Shown here one piece after another: positions 44,690 to 55,945 of a stretch of 57,466 bases of DNA. Position 1 is the stretch's first letter, and each line of letters opens with the position of its first letter. Origin of the DNA: Acanthamoeba lenticulata (lineage: Eukaryota > Discosea > Longamoebia > Acanthamoebidae); contig NAVB01001387.1 in NCBI GenBank assembly GCA_002179805.1, positions 1 through 57,466 of the forward strand, written 5' to 3'. Both the position numbers and the translations under genes were made by a program. The notes below the pieces were generated by a model. That model had not been told where the DNA came from, searched no databases, and was given only the letters and a program-made list of their open reading frames with translations.

Positions 44690-47600
44690 TCAGTCAACAA
44701 GGCGATAGGTCACGGCCAGGTTGGGTCGCGCCGTCTTGAGCGCCTCGACAAAGGGCGCCGTCACGCTCATCACCGTCGTCACCATCTGGTTCGTCGCTGT
44801 TGTCAGGTCGCGGCTCCCGCGCGTCCCCTTCTCCAACCGCACGGCGCCGGCGCGGACATCAAGTCGGCACAGCTTCGTGTTGCGTCCCACAAACGCGCCC
44901 AGCGTTTCGTCCGTAATGGCTGCAGCCACCCACCACCTGTGAGCCATCAACTTCATCATCCATCGTCTCTTCTTAAGCGGCCGGTACCGGGCATGTCCTC
45001 AATGACGAGGCTCTCCAGTCGCGGAATGACGACGTCGCGGAGGGCCACATCTTGGAGATAGCTCAGCGACAAGGACCGGAGATGCGGGCAGTGGCTGGCC
45101 AGCTCGCGCAGGCCCTCATCGCCAAGCTTCGTGAATTGCACTGTGGTCCGTATGGATAGATACATGTGAGTGGGCGTTGGTGGCCGGCCAGGGTGGCTTA
45201 TGAGGCGTGGTGCCTAGTTGAGCAATTGTGCGAATGGTTCTGCGTTCGCGCGGAAGGCCCGTACCGACACCGCCTGCACCGCTGATCTCCAGCTCCTGCA
45301 ATCGTGGCGATGCCTGCTCTCATGTATAGATATGTGTGTGAGCGTGTGAGATGTGGTGGAGGAGTGCGCAGGCGACGAGAGCAAGGCCAACCTTGATGAG
45401 CGCGATGAAACCATCGTTGGTGAGGCCGCACTGATCGAGTACAACGCTGCGCAGGTGGGCGCCGCCCAGTGTGCTGCCAGTGATCTGCGGGAAGTAGGAC
45501 AACCGCAGATGCGTCATCCAGCGGCATCTTCGCATCTGCAGATCGTCACGCGGGTCAGTCAAGAGGTGACCCCCAGTTGGTGACCTCTGGTCCTTCGAGG
45601 CGGCGGGACGTGCCAGAACTCCCACACCCTGGTCGGTCACGAGGGGGCAATTCTTGATCCTGAAGTCACGCAGCGAGCAGACGTCCTCTTCCTTTGTCTC
45701 CTGCTTCGTCTCGTCCCGTCGTCGGTCATCTTCCTTTTCTTTTTGATGTCCTTCTTTTAGCACCTCCGCCTTGAAAGCCGCGACGATCTCAGCCTTGTCG
45801 TCGACTTGGCCTTCGTCGCTGATGCTGATGCTGTCGTCGACGCTTCTGCCCGTCATCTCGGGCTCGGGCTCCCCAGTGGTCTCCTCCCTCCTGTCCTCGC
45901 GGGAGATCGCCGCCGTCGTCGGTTCTCTGCGGTCTTCATAGCCCTTGCTGGCCATTTCATCCTCCCTTCGTCGATCCTCGTTTGCCTTCTTGTCTGCTTT
46001 TTCGCCGCTGGCGTCGGCGTTGTCGAGGGCCTCGATCGCCGCGGCCTTGGCCGCCAGCCGAGAGCCGTCCGTTACGTGCTCAGCTGGGGGATCGATCGAT
46101 GATGACGCCAACGATGACAGTGAGCCGAAGCAGGCGTCGTCCAGCAGGTTGCCCTCGCCCACGCGCAGCTCGAGGAGGTGAGGCGCGTCGAGCAGCCGAA
46201 GCAGCGAGCGCAGCATCGTGGCCTGGTGCTTGACACGCACCGCCCGCAGGTTCGGGCACTGCTTCGTCAAGCACTCCACACCTGCCCCCCCCCTCAATAC
46301 GTGAGGATGGACGCCATGGCGAGGGGACGAGAGAAACGGCCCGTTTAACGTACCCGCATCGGTGAGCTGCGGCGTGCTGCGCAGCTGGAGCAGCCAGAGG
46401 CTATCTGACTTGATGCCCTCGCCCGTCACCCCGCCCACTTCGTCCAGGCACTTCAGGGGCGCCCGAAATAAGTGGTGAGATGGACATAAAATAAAATAAA
46501 AAATAAAAAATAAAATAAGAATTAATTAATATTGGCACGCACCAGAACGCGCAGCTGTGTGCACTGAGCGAGGATGGCAGCCACGGTCTGGTCGGGGCAA
46601 TAGAGCGACGACAAGCGAAGCTCCTTCAGTTTGGGGAACGCCATGGTGCTGCCTGTCAGCTTCTGCGAGGTGTCGTCCATCGACATGCCTGTGGGAGGGG
46701 TTGCCGGCGCGTGAGTTCTAAAGCAACAACTGGAGAAGGGAGAACGAGGAGGAATGGACCTGAAAGCTGCAGCATGCGAATGTTGGGGCACCACTCGGTG
46801 AAGTGGCGCACGCCGTCGTCGGTGACCTGCTCGAGGGAGGCCAGCGTCAGATCGCGCAGGCCGACCGTGGCAGACTTGGCAATGGCCTCTATGCCCGCGT
46901 CCGTGATGCTATCGACCGAGCGTAGCTCCACCTTCCTGCGATGAGCCCCGGAAAAGGGAGCCACCAACGAGAGCGCCAATCAGCATCCGTCTCTCGGCGC
47001 TTTTGGCGGGTGGGTTCACACGCACGAGGTTTTGGGACAGGAGGCGGCGATGCGGATGAAGGACTCATCAGACAGGGAGCAGCCGCGGACGGTCACTTCC
47101 ACGACGTTGGGCATATGCGCCATGCCGCTGATGGCGTCGTCTGTGCAGTTGCAGCCCTGCGCGCGCGCACATATACACACACGGTGAGACGATGAACCTA
47201 TGCACGTCGCCGGGCAAATGCGTGTTGGGCGTACGTAGAGGTCGAGCTTGCGGAGGGAAGTGCAGTGTCGGACGACCAGCTTCCAGGCCTCCGGCGAGGG
47301 CAGAGGCATCTCCAGCACCTGCAGCTTCGGCCCGCAGCTTCGGTCCGCCCAGCCCCCAAAGTCCCATGTAGTGAGCCAGCACGATCTTCATGAGGGAGGA
47401 AAAAAAAATAATAATAATAATAAAATAACACAACACAAAACAAACGAACAAAAAAGGGCCTTTGCTGCCGTACAGTCCCACGATTTGGCACACGACCTCC
47501 TCGGTGATGGTCTCCGAGTCAAAGTGGAGGATGAGCTCGGTCATGGCCGGACCGAGGCAACCCTGCAGGGCCGGCATGAGCTGCCACTCGAACACCGGGT

Positions 47601-49012
47601 ACTTGCTCTCTTCGGGCTTGTCCATCGTCTTCATCTCCGATACAGGGATGGGCCTATGGTCGACACGTCAGCACCGCTGCACCAAGCTAGGAAGAGGAAC
47701 GCTGGGTTGAGCAGCTGCAAGTACCGGAGGTAGGGCGAGTGGAGGAGCGCGAGGCGCGTGAGATGGGAGGCACCGCTGAGGGCCGCCACGCTGGCCGGAT
47801 TGATGCGATCGCCGTCCAGCGTCAGCGACTGCAGCCCCGAGCCCCACACTGTGTATGTGCACAAAACGACGCGACACAAGGGAGAGAGCCCAGATCAACC
47901 TCCACGATCCAGTTCAGTCGTGCGGGGAGGAGGGGCGGTACGGCGCAGGATGTTCTCCACGCTGGCGCTGGTGAGGTTGGAGCAATTGCGAAGGTTGATG
48001 GAGCGCAGCGCCATGATGGTGCCTCCGTCGTCGAGGGCCATGACGGCCGGCAGGGAGGACAGAGACGTGCTCGATGTCGAGGGTGACAGTGTGCCGGTCG
48101 GCGTCAGCGTGCCAGAGGTCGAAGTAACGGTCGTGGAGGAAGAGGGGGAAGAGGACGAGTGGCGGGAGAACAAGCGGTTCCAAAAGCCAGGCGAGGAGCC
48201 TTGTGGTGTCGGCGACTGTGGCGGCGCCGACGAAGACGCAAACGAGTACGAATTTGCGGCAGGCGTGGAGGGCAGCACCAGCGAATTGCCGGTGGAGGAG
48301 GCCGGCGAGATCGAAGACGATGGAGAGGCTGAAGCCGAGAAGGGCAACGAGGAGAAGGATGGGAGGAACGACACCGCGGCGGAAGAAGTGGAAGTGATGA
48401 AGGGGAACGACGCGGGGAAGAGCGGTCGCAAGTCGGCGTCGGTGAGGGCGGTGGCGTGCGAGAGATCGAGCGTCCGCAGCTGGAAGCAGCGGTCTGCGAC
48501 GGCCGTCAAGGTGCGGCTGGAGAGGGCCGCGCAGCGCGACAGGTCGAGCGACTGCGCATCCGGCAGCACGAACCTGCATCACCGCGTGAGGGAGTACGAG
48601 CATCATGTCAGGTCATTGGTGCTGCAATACGATCTAGGAAAAAGCGTGGGCAGTACCAGTCAATGGCGCTCTCGGGCAGCCCGCTCGAGTCGCCTACGCT
48701 TCTGCTCGTGCAGGACAAAGGGTTGATAAGAAGAAGAGAAGGAGGGGAAGAGAAACAAAAGGGAAGGGAGTACCGGAGACGCCGGGCAGGGCCGAAGCGA
48801 GTCTTGAGGTGGGCCAGAAGCAGTTGGCGCGCGGGGAGGCTTAGGTTGAGGAGCTCACGGGAGTGACGTCCGAAATGAGTTGCCACGGCTTCTACGCATA
48901 GGCGCTGTAGGGAGCACACAACGGATAGATTGTGTCTCTCTTCAAACTTGGTGGGGCTAGTGTCCCCTGCTGTGGTTCTTCCAATTTCGTCATCTTCAAG
49001 ATTTCCTTGCAT
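44690..49012 (-). CDS. Large leucine-rich-repeat protein (FBXL/AMN1-like)
   Basis: Fourteen exons, 49012-48774, 48701-48657, 48573-47942, 47848-47725, 47653-47474, 47337-47235, 47156-47026, 46935-46760, 46688-46543, 46450-46354, 46281-45392, 45313-45265, 45140-44988, 44919-44690, join in phase to 1064 residues. The N-terminus (LCVEAVATHFGRHSRELLNL, ARQLLLAHLK) resembles the start of Rad7/FBXL-type LRR proteins. Cys-containing LRRs run through the protein (LDLSRCAALSSRTLTAVADR, LTLASLEQVTDDGVRHFTEW, LVVRHCTSLRKLDLY, LRELASHCPHLRSLSLSYL). Two inserts interrupt the solenoid: a Ser/Thr-rich loop in exon 3 and a charged Glu/Arg/Lys/Asp stretch of over 100 residues in the 890-base exon (EDRREPTTAAISREDRREET). 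Substrate receptor of an SCF-type ligase is plausible, though a clear F-box is not visible. Confidence 0.85.
46488..46521. repeat. A/T-rich TAAAA-type repeat in an intron of the LRR gene
   Basis: Repeated AAATAAAAT/AAAAAT units, strikingly AT-rich against GC-rich flanking exons. Confidence 0.8.
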
Positions 49013-49282
49013 CGTTCCTTGAATGAACGAATGCTGTCCCCAATTAGGAGGTACAATTCGTTCCAAAGGATGGAAGGAGCTCTAAACGCGTTCCAGAGAA
49101 GAGTGCTTCTGCTCCGTCCACCTGTGCGACAGGTCTGGACTTTCCTTCGATCTTTTCTAGTGTTATTTCTTTTTGGAACATTTCTTCGTCTTCTCCAGAC
49201 AACACGAAAGAGAGACGGATTCGTGCGTCACTGCACGCGCTACCTCTTGCTCACTGTCCTTCCTGTATCGTCGTACGACACG

Positions 49283-50555
49283 ATGCGACTCTCCTCCCAA
49301 GCGACTCGAAACACCAGTGTGGTTTTCATGCGACGCAGCCTGCAACTTGCGGGTGCCAGGTACGCGCCCGCCACTCGCTCGTATGCTCCTCCTCTCCTAC
49401 CAATCGATGCCCCAGAGTGTCGTGCGCCCCAGGCACGCTTCGTTGGTTCGGCACATCCAAGAAGGAAAAGGAAAGCAAAACAAATCCTTCCGCCACGACG
49501 ACCACACACTTGGAGGCAGGCAATCTGCCAGATCCACGCACCTTCGCCCAAGAGAAGACGTTCTGGTCAACGCTGGAACCACTGAAACAGAAGCGGCTGC
49601 AAGCCAAGGAGAAGGGCGAGGTACGCCAAGCCTGGAGCGCCAAGCTGCTTGTGTGATCCAGTACTTACCGACCGCATCCCATGCAGGCTCATTTCGTGTT
49701 CCTTGAGGGTTGTGGTGGCGCTGGCAAGAAGGACCTCTTGTGGCGTCTCAACAAAATGGGCTACGAGGTCATCTTCCACCCGTACTTGCCGTTTCTTCTC
49801 GACGTACGCGATTCTTCTTCTCAGCCTCCTGACCTTCACTGACGTTAGCACTTCTATCAACGTTGACAGAGTCAGTACCACTACTCGCCCAAAGCCGATC
49901 ATGACATCCTCCAGGTGAGATGGAACAACAAGGTCATCAATGCTCTCGAGACCATTGCCTCACTCTCCAAGGTATACCTTGTTTGTTGAACCTCCTTCTT
50001 TCCTCGGTGCACTCACAGCGGTGTGGTTGAAGGGCGGGAAGGAGTACAAGAGCAACCTGGTGTTTGTCCACCGAAGCCCCATTTCATCCTTCCACTACGC
50101 GCGCGAGCGTCCAGAGGCCACGCTCTACTTGTCCCTCATGCAAGAGATTCGGCGCAACTTCTCCGCGTCTGTTGTTCTCTGTAAGGCTGACCCGCTGCGG
50201 GTTCAAGAACGAATAGGCGAGCGCCTCATGGTCCCAGCCGAAAGGGAAAAGGTACCCTCCGCTGTTGTTGACTTTGCGCACTCTGATGAAGGCCAACACA
50301 ATCATGGTGTGTTGACTGCAGGCGCTGCGAAAGGAGCTCGGGGAGACCTCCAACCTCGACGTCATCCACCGAGAGATGGAGGCCTACGAGCAGCTGCTAG
50401 GAGGCACAGACCAGGGCCAGCGGCAAGGCTTTGATACCTTTGTGCACACCACGTCGTCCAAGCAGGCTACAGCTCAGATACTCAAGACCTATGGCGTGGA
50501 AATGAACTGGGTGTGGGAGGACCTCAAGAAGTTCACCGCGCCCCCGGCCCACTAG
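49283..50555 (+). CDS. P-loop deoxynucleoside-kinase-like protein with N-terminal extension
   Basis: Exons 49283-49352, 49433-49620, 49687-49803, 49870-49971, 50033-50251, 50322-50555 give 309 residues. The first exon is Arg/Ser-rich (MRLSSQATRNTSVVFMRRSL), as in a mitochondrial presequence; a charged linker (LEPLKQKRLQAKEKGE) follows. The catalytic-like core has a P-loop FVFLEGCGGAGKKDLLWRL, a motif FVHRSPISSFHYA at the place of the dNK ERS region, and PLRVQERIGERLM as a lid-like Arg-rich helix. The Walker A ends Lys-Lys where Ser/Thr is usual, so Mg-nucleotide binding may be altered. Thymidylate or deoxynucleoside kinase ancestry is inferred from motif order. The first donor (GTGCCA) is weak but the only phase-compatible one found. 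Confidence 0.62.
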
Positions 50556-50616
50556 ACTTCGTGCGTGTCGATTGGGAAAAACAAAATGAAAATATAAATC
50601 GTTAAAATAACGAAAG

Positions 50617-51453
50617 ATGAGGCGGGCAACAACAAGCTGCCGGCGCTGGCAGAAGGTAAGAGACCTGGTGGTTCCGGGACAAGTGCGCACACTGGCATCG
50701 GGCACAGGACCAGCGATCTATGGGACGGACGAAATCTCGAAGCGTTGGCGGACCAACTTCAAGATGACAGTGCCTAAGGGTGACGTGAGGGAGCGATCGG
50801 TGTGCCACGAGTGCGGCTTCATAAACTACCAAAACCCAAAGATCGTAGCAGGCGTCGTTGCTCTCTCATCCACGTACGTACTGCCCCATTATTGGTATTT
50901 GAATCCACAAGCAGCTCACGTCTCGTTAGTGGCAAGGTGCTGCTTTGTCGACGAGCCATCGAGCCCCGAAAAGGCTACTGGACTCTGCCCGCTGGTGCGT
51001 CGCCGCATGATATCAACCCACCTGCCCAAACTAAACGTAGCACGAGGCAGGCTTCATGGAAGTGGGCGAGACCGTGCAGGAAGGTGCCGCTCGTGAAGCA
51101 AAAGAAGAGGCTAACGCTATCGTTGAGCCCGGGTCCTTGCTTACATTATACGATGTGCCACGCATTGGCCAGGTGCTTCCTCTCTTGCTCCATCTCCATT
51201 GCAACTAGTCGTGCTGATAGTCCTGCATGATCACGCGGGTGAGCAGGTGCACATGTACTACCGCGGCAAGTTGGCCACTGATGATGTGTCAGCTGGCGAG
51301 GAGTCACTTGAAGTAGCGCTGGTAGACCTGGACGAGATCCCGTGGGACGAACTGGCCTTCCCTACCGTGTCCCACACACTCCAGTTCTTCGTCAAGACTG
51401 GTCGCCACACGCCTGATGCCATTGAGTTCAAGTCCTTCTCAGAGCGCATTTGA
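50617..51453 (+). CDS. Nudix hydrolase with half zinc ribbon
   Basis: Hydrolyses nucleoside diphosphate derivatives. Exons 50617-50873, 50930-50994, 51051-51172 and 51247-51453 join in phase to 216 residues. The Nudix box is [16 protein letters not shown] preceded by GFMEV, matching G-x5-E-x7-R-E-x2-E-E with all catalytic acids. In front of it lie [20 protein letters not shown] (a CxxC knuckle common in this Nudix group, without a second CxxC) and [20 protein letters not shown]. The Arg-rich N-terminus ([13 protein letters not shown]) could target mitochondria. The substrate is not predictable. The gene starts 61 bases after the stop of the kinase-like gene on the same strand. Confidence 0.93.
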
Positions 51454-51640
51454 GCTCAGTGTGCTAGCCCCACCTGTAAAGCTGTAGGCTTGTTCTCGCT
51501 CTTCATGACTCTTGTATTGTCTTGTAGTGGCGCTTGCGGAACAGGCCACGTCGACAAATTACATGTTTCTGCCAATAAGATTTTTCCAGAAGGAAAATAA
51601 AAATAAAGCTGCGTTCGCATAAGACCAAAGTGTAAGTGCG

Positions 51641-54182
51641 ATGGAAGAGGAGCAAGAAGCGGGTTTTGCAACGTTACCGACGGAAGTCTTCATTCACGTG
51701 CTGGAAAGATTGTCCCTCTCCAGCCTCATCCAGGCTGAGTGCGTCTGCCGGGAATGGCGTGTGTTCCTGAGTGGCACCTCGCCGTTAGGCTGCGCCGTCT
51801 GGCGTCACGTACTTGAACCCCTCCTTCGCCAATGAAAGAATGATTTGACTTTAACCGATCCGCCTTTGTGGATCAGGTGCACGAGGTTGAGTTTGGCGGC
51901 CCGATGCCAGCCCCGCCACAGCTACCGCAGCCAGTTCGATTCCGAGAGGGTCCTGGTCGGCCTGCACGCGAAGCGCGCAAGCAGCGCGTGCATCAAATCA
52001 AGCGTGGGGACTGGCGCCTCTTCGCTCGCAACTCCCTGCGCACCTACCTGCGGTTAGCTTCTCCACAAACCGTTGCACTAGCCTCTGTAACGAATGTAAT
52101 CCTCATTCCTACGCGCGCAGGATCACGCGAGGCGCCTGGCAGGCAGATCGGCAAGGGAACGACAACTGGTGCGAGGCCGAAGTCACGATGATGCGACGCC
52201 TGCTACAGTGGACGATGACGTGTGGCCACCATGCAGCTGTCGCACGCTTGCTTGGCCCCGCTTCCGCGTCACCCTATTTGAGTCTCGCCCGCGCCATCGT
52301 GGGCGGCACGGTCGCTTCTGGCGACATTCGATCTTTGCCGGAGGACTGGGCTGTGAAGAGCAGAAACCCACAAATGCTGAACTTGCTGATCGAGTCCAAC
52401 CCGCACGTAGCCAGCGATCCCCGTTCCAGATTCTTCTTTCTGCACGGCCTGGGCAGGCGTCGGCATCCTCCTCGCAGAATCTCAGCACCCATTGCACCTT
52501 TCTCGGACACGCTGCTCATGGCCCAGTCTCTCTTCCACACCGCGTGTACGTACCACAGTTGGCTCACATGTGAGCTGAGGCATTTCTTAACATACAAGGG
52601 CTGGACAGGCGAAGAGGCCGATGTAAAGCTGGCGCGTTCGGTGCTCGCCCAGTGCGACGCGGACATGCGTGAGCGCATCCTCTGCTCCACCAATACCCGC
52701 GGCCATCCCGGTTCGTGCGCTCTGCTCCCACCATCGCCCTGTTTTCGCTCCAGGCAACTCACACGCTGCCCGCACACGGGGAACAGCGCTGTATGAAGCG
52801 TGCGCCAGGAATCGACAGGAGGTGATCTCGTTCCTGCTGAGTGAACTTCCGGGCGATTACGACATCGTAAAGGCCGTTAGCAAAGACACTGACCTGTCAT
52901 CGATCTTTATGGCGGCCGTGCGCCGCTGCCAACCCGCGATCGTGGCCGCGCTGCTTGCCCGCGGTGCACGCGCCGACGTACCGGATACCTATGGCGTCTA
53001 TCCGTTGCATCTCGCCAGCCAGGTGCGTGTCCATCGCCCTGTGACGGCTCTACATGAGGTGGCTCACGATGGTGGCGTCGCCCAGCGCGGGGCGGAGGGA
53101 GTCGAAGTGGCATCACTGCTCCTCCAGCATGGAGCTGCTGCCAACGCAAGCAATGCGCGCTACCCGCCTATCCACACAGCCGTCATGACCAAGACACCCT
53201 CGGTCGCTCTCGTTCGGCTCCTGCTCGACCACGGCGCCCTTCCCAACACCCCCGACAAGGCATGTCTTATCCATCCCACTGCGCACGAAACTTCTGATCA
53301 GAATCTCATCAGAGTGTGCTGCGTAGATGTTTCAAAGGACGGCGCTATGCTACGTAGTGACGAGACCAGCGACATCGGCGCTGGCCCTCACGAACAAGCT
53401 GGAGATTGTGCGGCTGTTGGCCGAGCGAGGAGGACTAATCGGTCCCGGAGCGGAGGTTCATCGGTGGGTGCTTCACAGCTTACTCTCGTGGCCGCGGCCC
53501 GGCCGCAACCTCTGCCGAGAGGTCTTGGCCATGGCCGATTGCCTCTTCACCCTGGGGGTCCTCACCGCGCCCGTACGCCACCGCCAGCTGATGCGACACT
53601 CGTGCAGGGGCTTTGTGACTCACGTACTGAGCCGAGCTGCAGGCGGAGCCTTTGGCGCGGACAACGGAAAGGCTCGCACAAACGACGCCAGAGGTGATCG
53701 CGTGTCTGGTCAAGCATGGCTATCCGCTCAGCGGACCTCGCGCCTTCATTCCCATGCGCCGGCACTACTTTGCCGACACAAGCCCGCTTGAGGTCCTCCT
53801 CGCCACCCTCCTCCCGTCTGACCCCGCCAAGTGGCGCCCCAACCTGCTCGCACTGCTCGAGGCCGGGATTGATCTCGACGCCTGCGATGCCGTTCACTGT
53901 GTGCGCCCGGGCGACGTAGACACGCTCGACCTTCTGCTGGCGCACGGTGCGTCGATCGACACGTTGCTTCAAGCCCCGCGCTACCGCCATCCCTACCACT
54001 GGGTCACCAGCACGGATGATATTGAGGCGTGGATACGCGCCCTGCTCGTCCGCGGGCTCGCCATGCGGGACGTCTCGGAACTGTGTAGCTCGAGCATCCT
54101 GGCCCTGCCGGGCTCCCGAGAGCGCATTTCCGCCGTGATCGCTGCGTTCAACCCGCCCTCGACCTCGCCCATAATTACTTAA
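51641..54182 (+). CDS. F-box protein with ankyrin repeats
   Basis: Likely SCF substrate adaptor. Exons 51641-51808, 51877-52052, 52121-52545, 52609-52710, 52754-53022, 53098-53259, 53327-53572, 53643-54182 join in phase to 695 residues. The F-box is at the N-terminus (FATLPTEVFIHVLERLSLSS, then CVCREWRVFLSG). A linker with DWRLFARNSLRTYLRITRGA follows, then ankyrin-type helices (GTALYEACARNRQEVISFLL, CQPAIVAALLARGARADVPD, VEVASLLLQHGAAANASN, ALVRLLLDHGALPNTPD, LEIVRLLAERGGL, VDTLDLLLAHGAS). The intron after TPDK starts AAG/GCATGT, so it is read as a GC-AG intron. Using the nearby GT instead would shift out of the ankyrin frame. Confidence 0.85.
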
Positions 54183-54215
54183 TTGTTCACGTACGTGAAA
54201 ACCTTGACAACATCA

Positions 54216-55651
54216 TCACTGGAGCAGACAGCCACCGCGGCCTCGGTCAGCGACGATGTTCTGGGGCTCGTAAACCGCAAAGTTTGCAGCCAGGCTCATG
54301 AGCTGGGTGACGTCGTTGTCCTCTCGTGCGCCACACTCGGCATAGGCCACCGCATCCCTTGTAGGCAGCGCACTTGGATCAACACAGGGCCCACGACCAA
54401 GACAAAGCTCATCATAGAGAGGCGTACATGTCAAAGGCAAGAACAAGTGCTTGTTCCTGAGGCACCCGCGTTGGAGGTTCTTGAGGGGTGGCTGCGCTGG
54501 ACGGGACGTCATCCCCACCCGCTTTCCCACCATCGTATCCGTCTTCGGCCTCGCCCGGGCTGGTGTCTTTGTCTTCCGAAACGGGCTCGCGCTTGATACC
54601 AACGACCACCAACGGCGCGTTCGGGCAGCAGCGTTTCACTTGGGGATGCCAGCGTGTCCTGGAGGGCAGTAGCTGCGTAAGAGCAACAGCAATAACAAGC
54701 TAGGACTGAGCCTTGAGAGAGAGAGAGAGAGAGAGGAGACCACGGACCTCAGATGCTCCAAGCTGGCCGGCTCGACCACCGAGTAGCACAACAGAAAAAC
54801 ATCGGCATTCTGGTCCGTTGGTCGCAAAACGCTCCCTGATGTCCACCCACAGAGCACGACCTAAGCTCTACGGACGGCGTTTGACGCGAATGCCAGGAAT
54901 GCTGCACCTCCTGGCGCCTCACTGGGGTTGACTACGACATCCAGGCCGCCCTTGATCGCGACGGTGCGCGGGAGAAAATCAGAACCCGTTGACCAAGTCT
55001 GGATGAGCGTCGTCTTTCCCACGCCACTGTCGCCCACGATCACCACCTTAAGTGGCCGCAAGGTCTGCGCAGTGCGGCAACGTGGTTAGAATCAGGTTTG
55101 ACGTTCGGTTTAATAAATTGCAACTCTGGGATGGAGACTTGTACGCTAAAGCCGACTCGAGGAGCGCTGGACAAGCGGATGCAGCCTTCGGCGACAAACC
55201 GCTCGCGTGCCTTGTTGAGTTGCTCCCTGCGGTCCCTCTCCCACTCCACGCTCAAGTTGATGGCTTCGATCACTTCCGCTCTACGTGCGATGGATCCGAG
55301 AGGCCTGATCAGAAACGCTGCCCTGACCATGATCATGGCGTCGCAGAGGCAAAGGGACACGTACCGCAAGTCTATCGAGTCGAGGTCATCAGGCGGCCAG
55401 ACTTGACAGCACGTCTCTCGGTAGAAGCCCCGCCACAACCTGCGCGAGATAAACGAGAAGTATCAACAACTGTTGTGGGCGGACACCGAGGTCTGCCGTT
55501 CTGAAGAGTACATGGGATCGCTTGACATGGCCCGCCAGCTGCGGCATACACCACCCACTCGGCAAAGATCGGTTGCGCTGAGGTACCCGAAGATGCGACA
55601 AGCAACTTCGGGCGGGATAGCAACAGCCGCGTGGCATGTGGTGACGTCCAT
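54216..55651 (-). CDS. F-box fused to Rho-like small GTPase with C-terminal CaaX box
   Basis: Exons 55651-55512, 55439-55365, 55304-55145, 55064-54908, 54835-54748, 54658-54428, 54372-54216 give about 335 residues in phase. The F-box is at 9-60 (IPPEVACRIFGYLSATDLCR, VCRSWRAMSSDPMLWRGFYR). A helical linker (VIEAINLSVEWERDRREQLN) leads to a GTPase domain starting PLKVVIVGDSGVGKTTLIQT, an intact P-loop. It continues with ADVFLLCYSVVEPASLEHLR and WHPQVKRCCPNAPLVVVGIK, the Rho-type order. G3 (WDTAG) is not recognisable and G4 (TKxD) reads GIKREP. An acidic insert follows, then AYAECGA near G5 and a final GGCLLQ CaaX box. The junction near 54835-54908 is ambiguous (an acceptor at 54860 also fits another donor). 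Start: ATG directly before the F-box. Confidence 0.78.
54718..54738. repeat. GA microsatellite in an intron of the F-box-GTPase gene
   Basis: About ten GA dinucleotides; read on the coding strand it is a CT tract following the donor site. Confidence 0.85.
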
Positions 55652-55945
55652 CTTCTCCACCTTGTTTCGAACCAACTGCACAGGAGACTTTACTCTCGCG
55701 TGGAGGGTGCGACGTGTGCTTCTATCTCAAAGAAGGGAATACTATGAATGCATTATTCTTTTTTTTCCTTGGCATTTTTTCTTCATAGTTTTCCTGCCCG
55801 ATCGTAGAGACGTCGTCCAACCTTTCGGGCTTGCTTTGTTGTTCTCTTCTCCTTCTTCCGGCCGGTGTGTGAAATCGTTAGCCAAAAGCGAAGGTTTCGT
55901 TCGTGCACATAAAGAAGAAGAACGAAAACGACATTTTTTTAAAAG

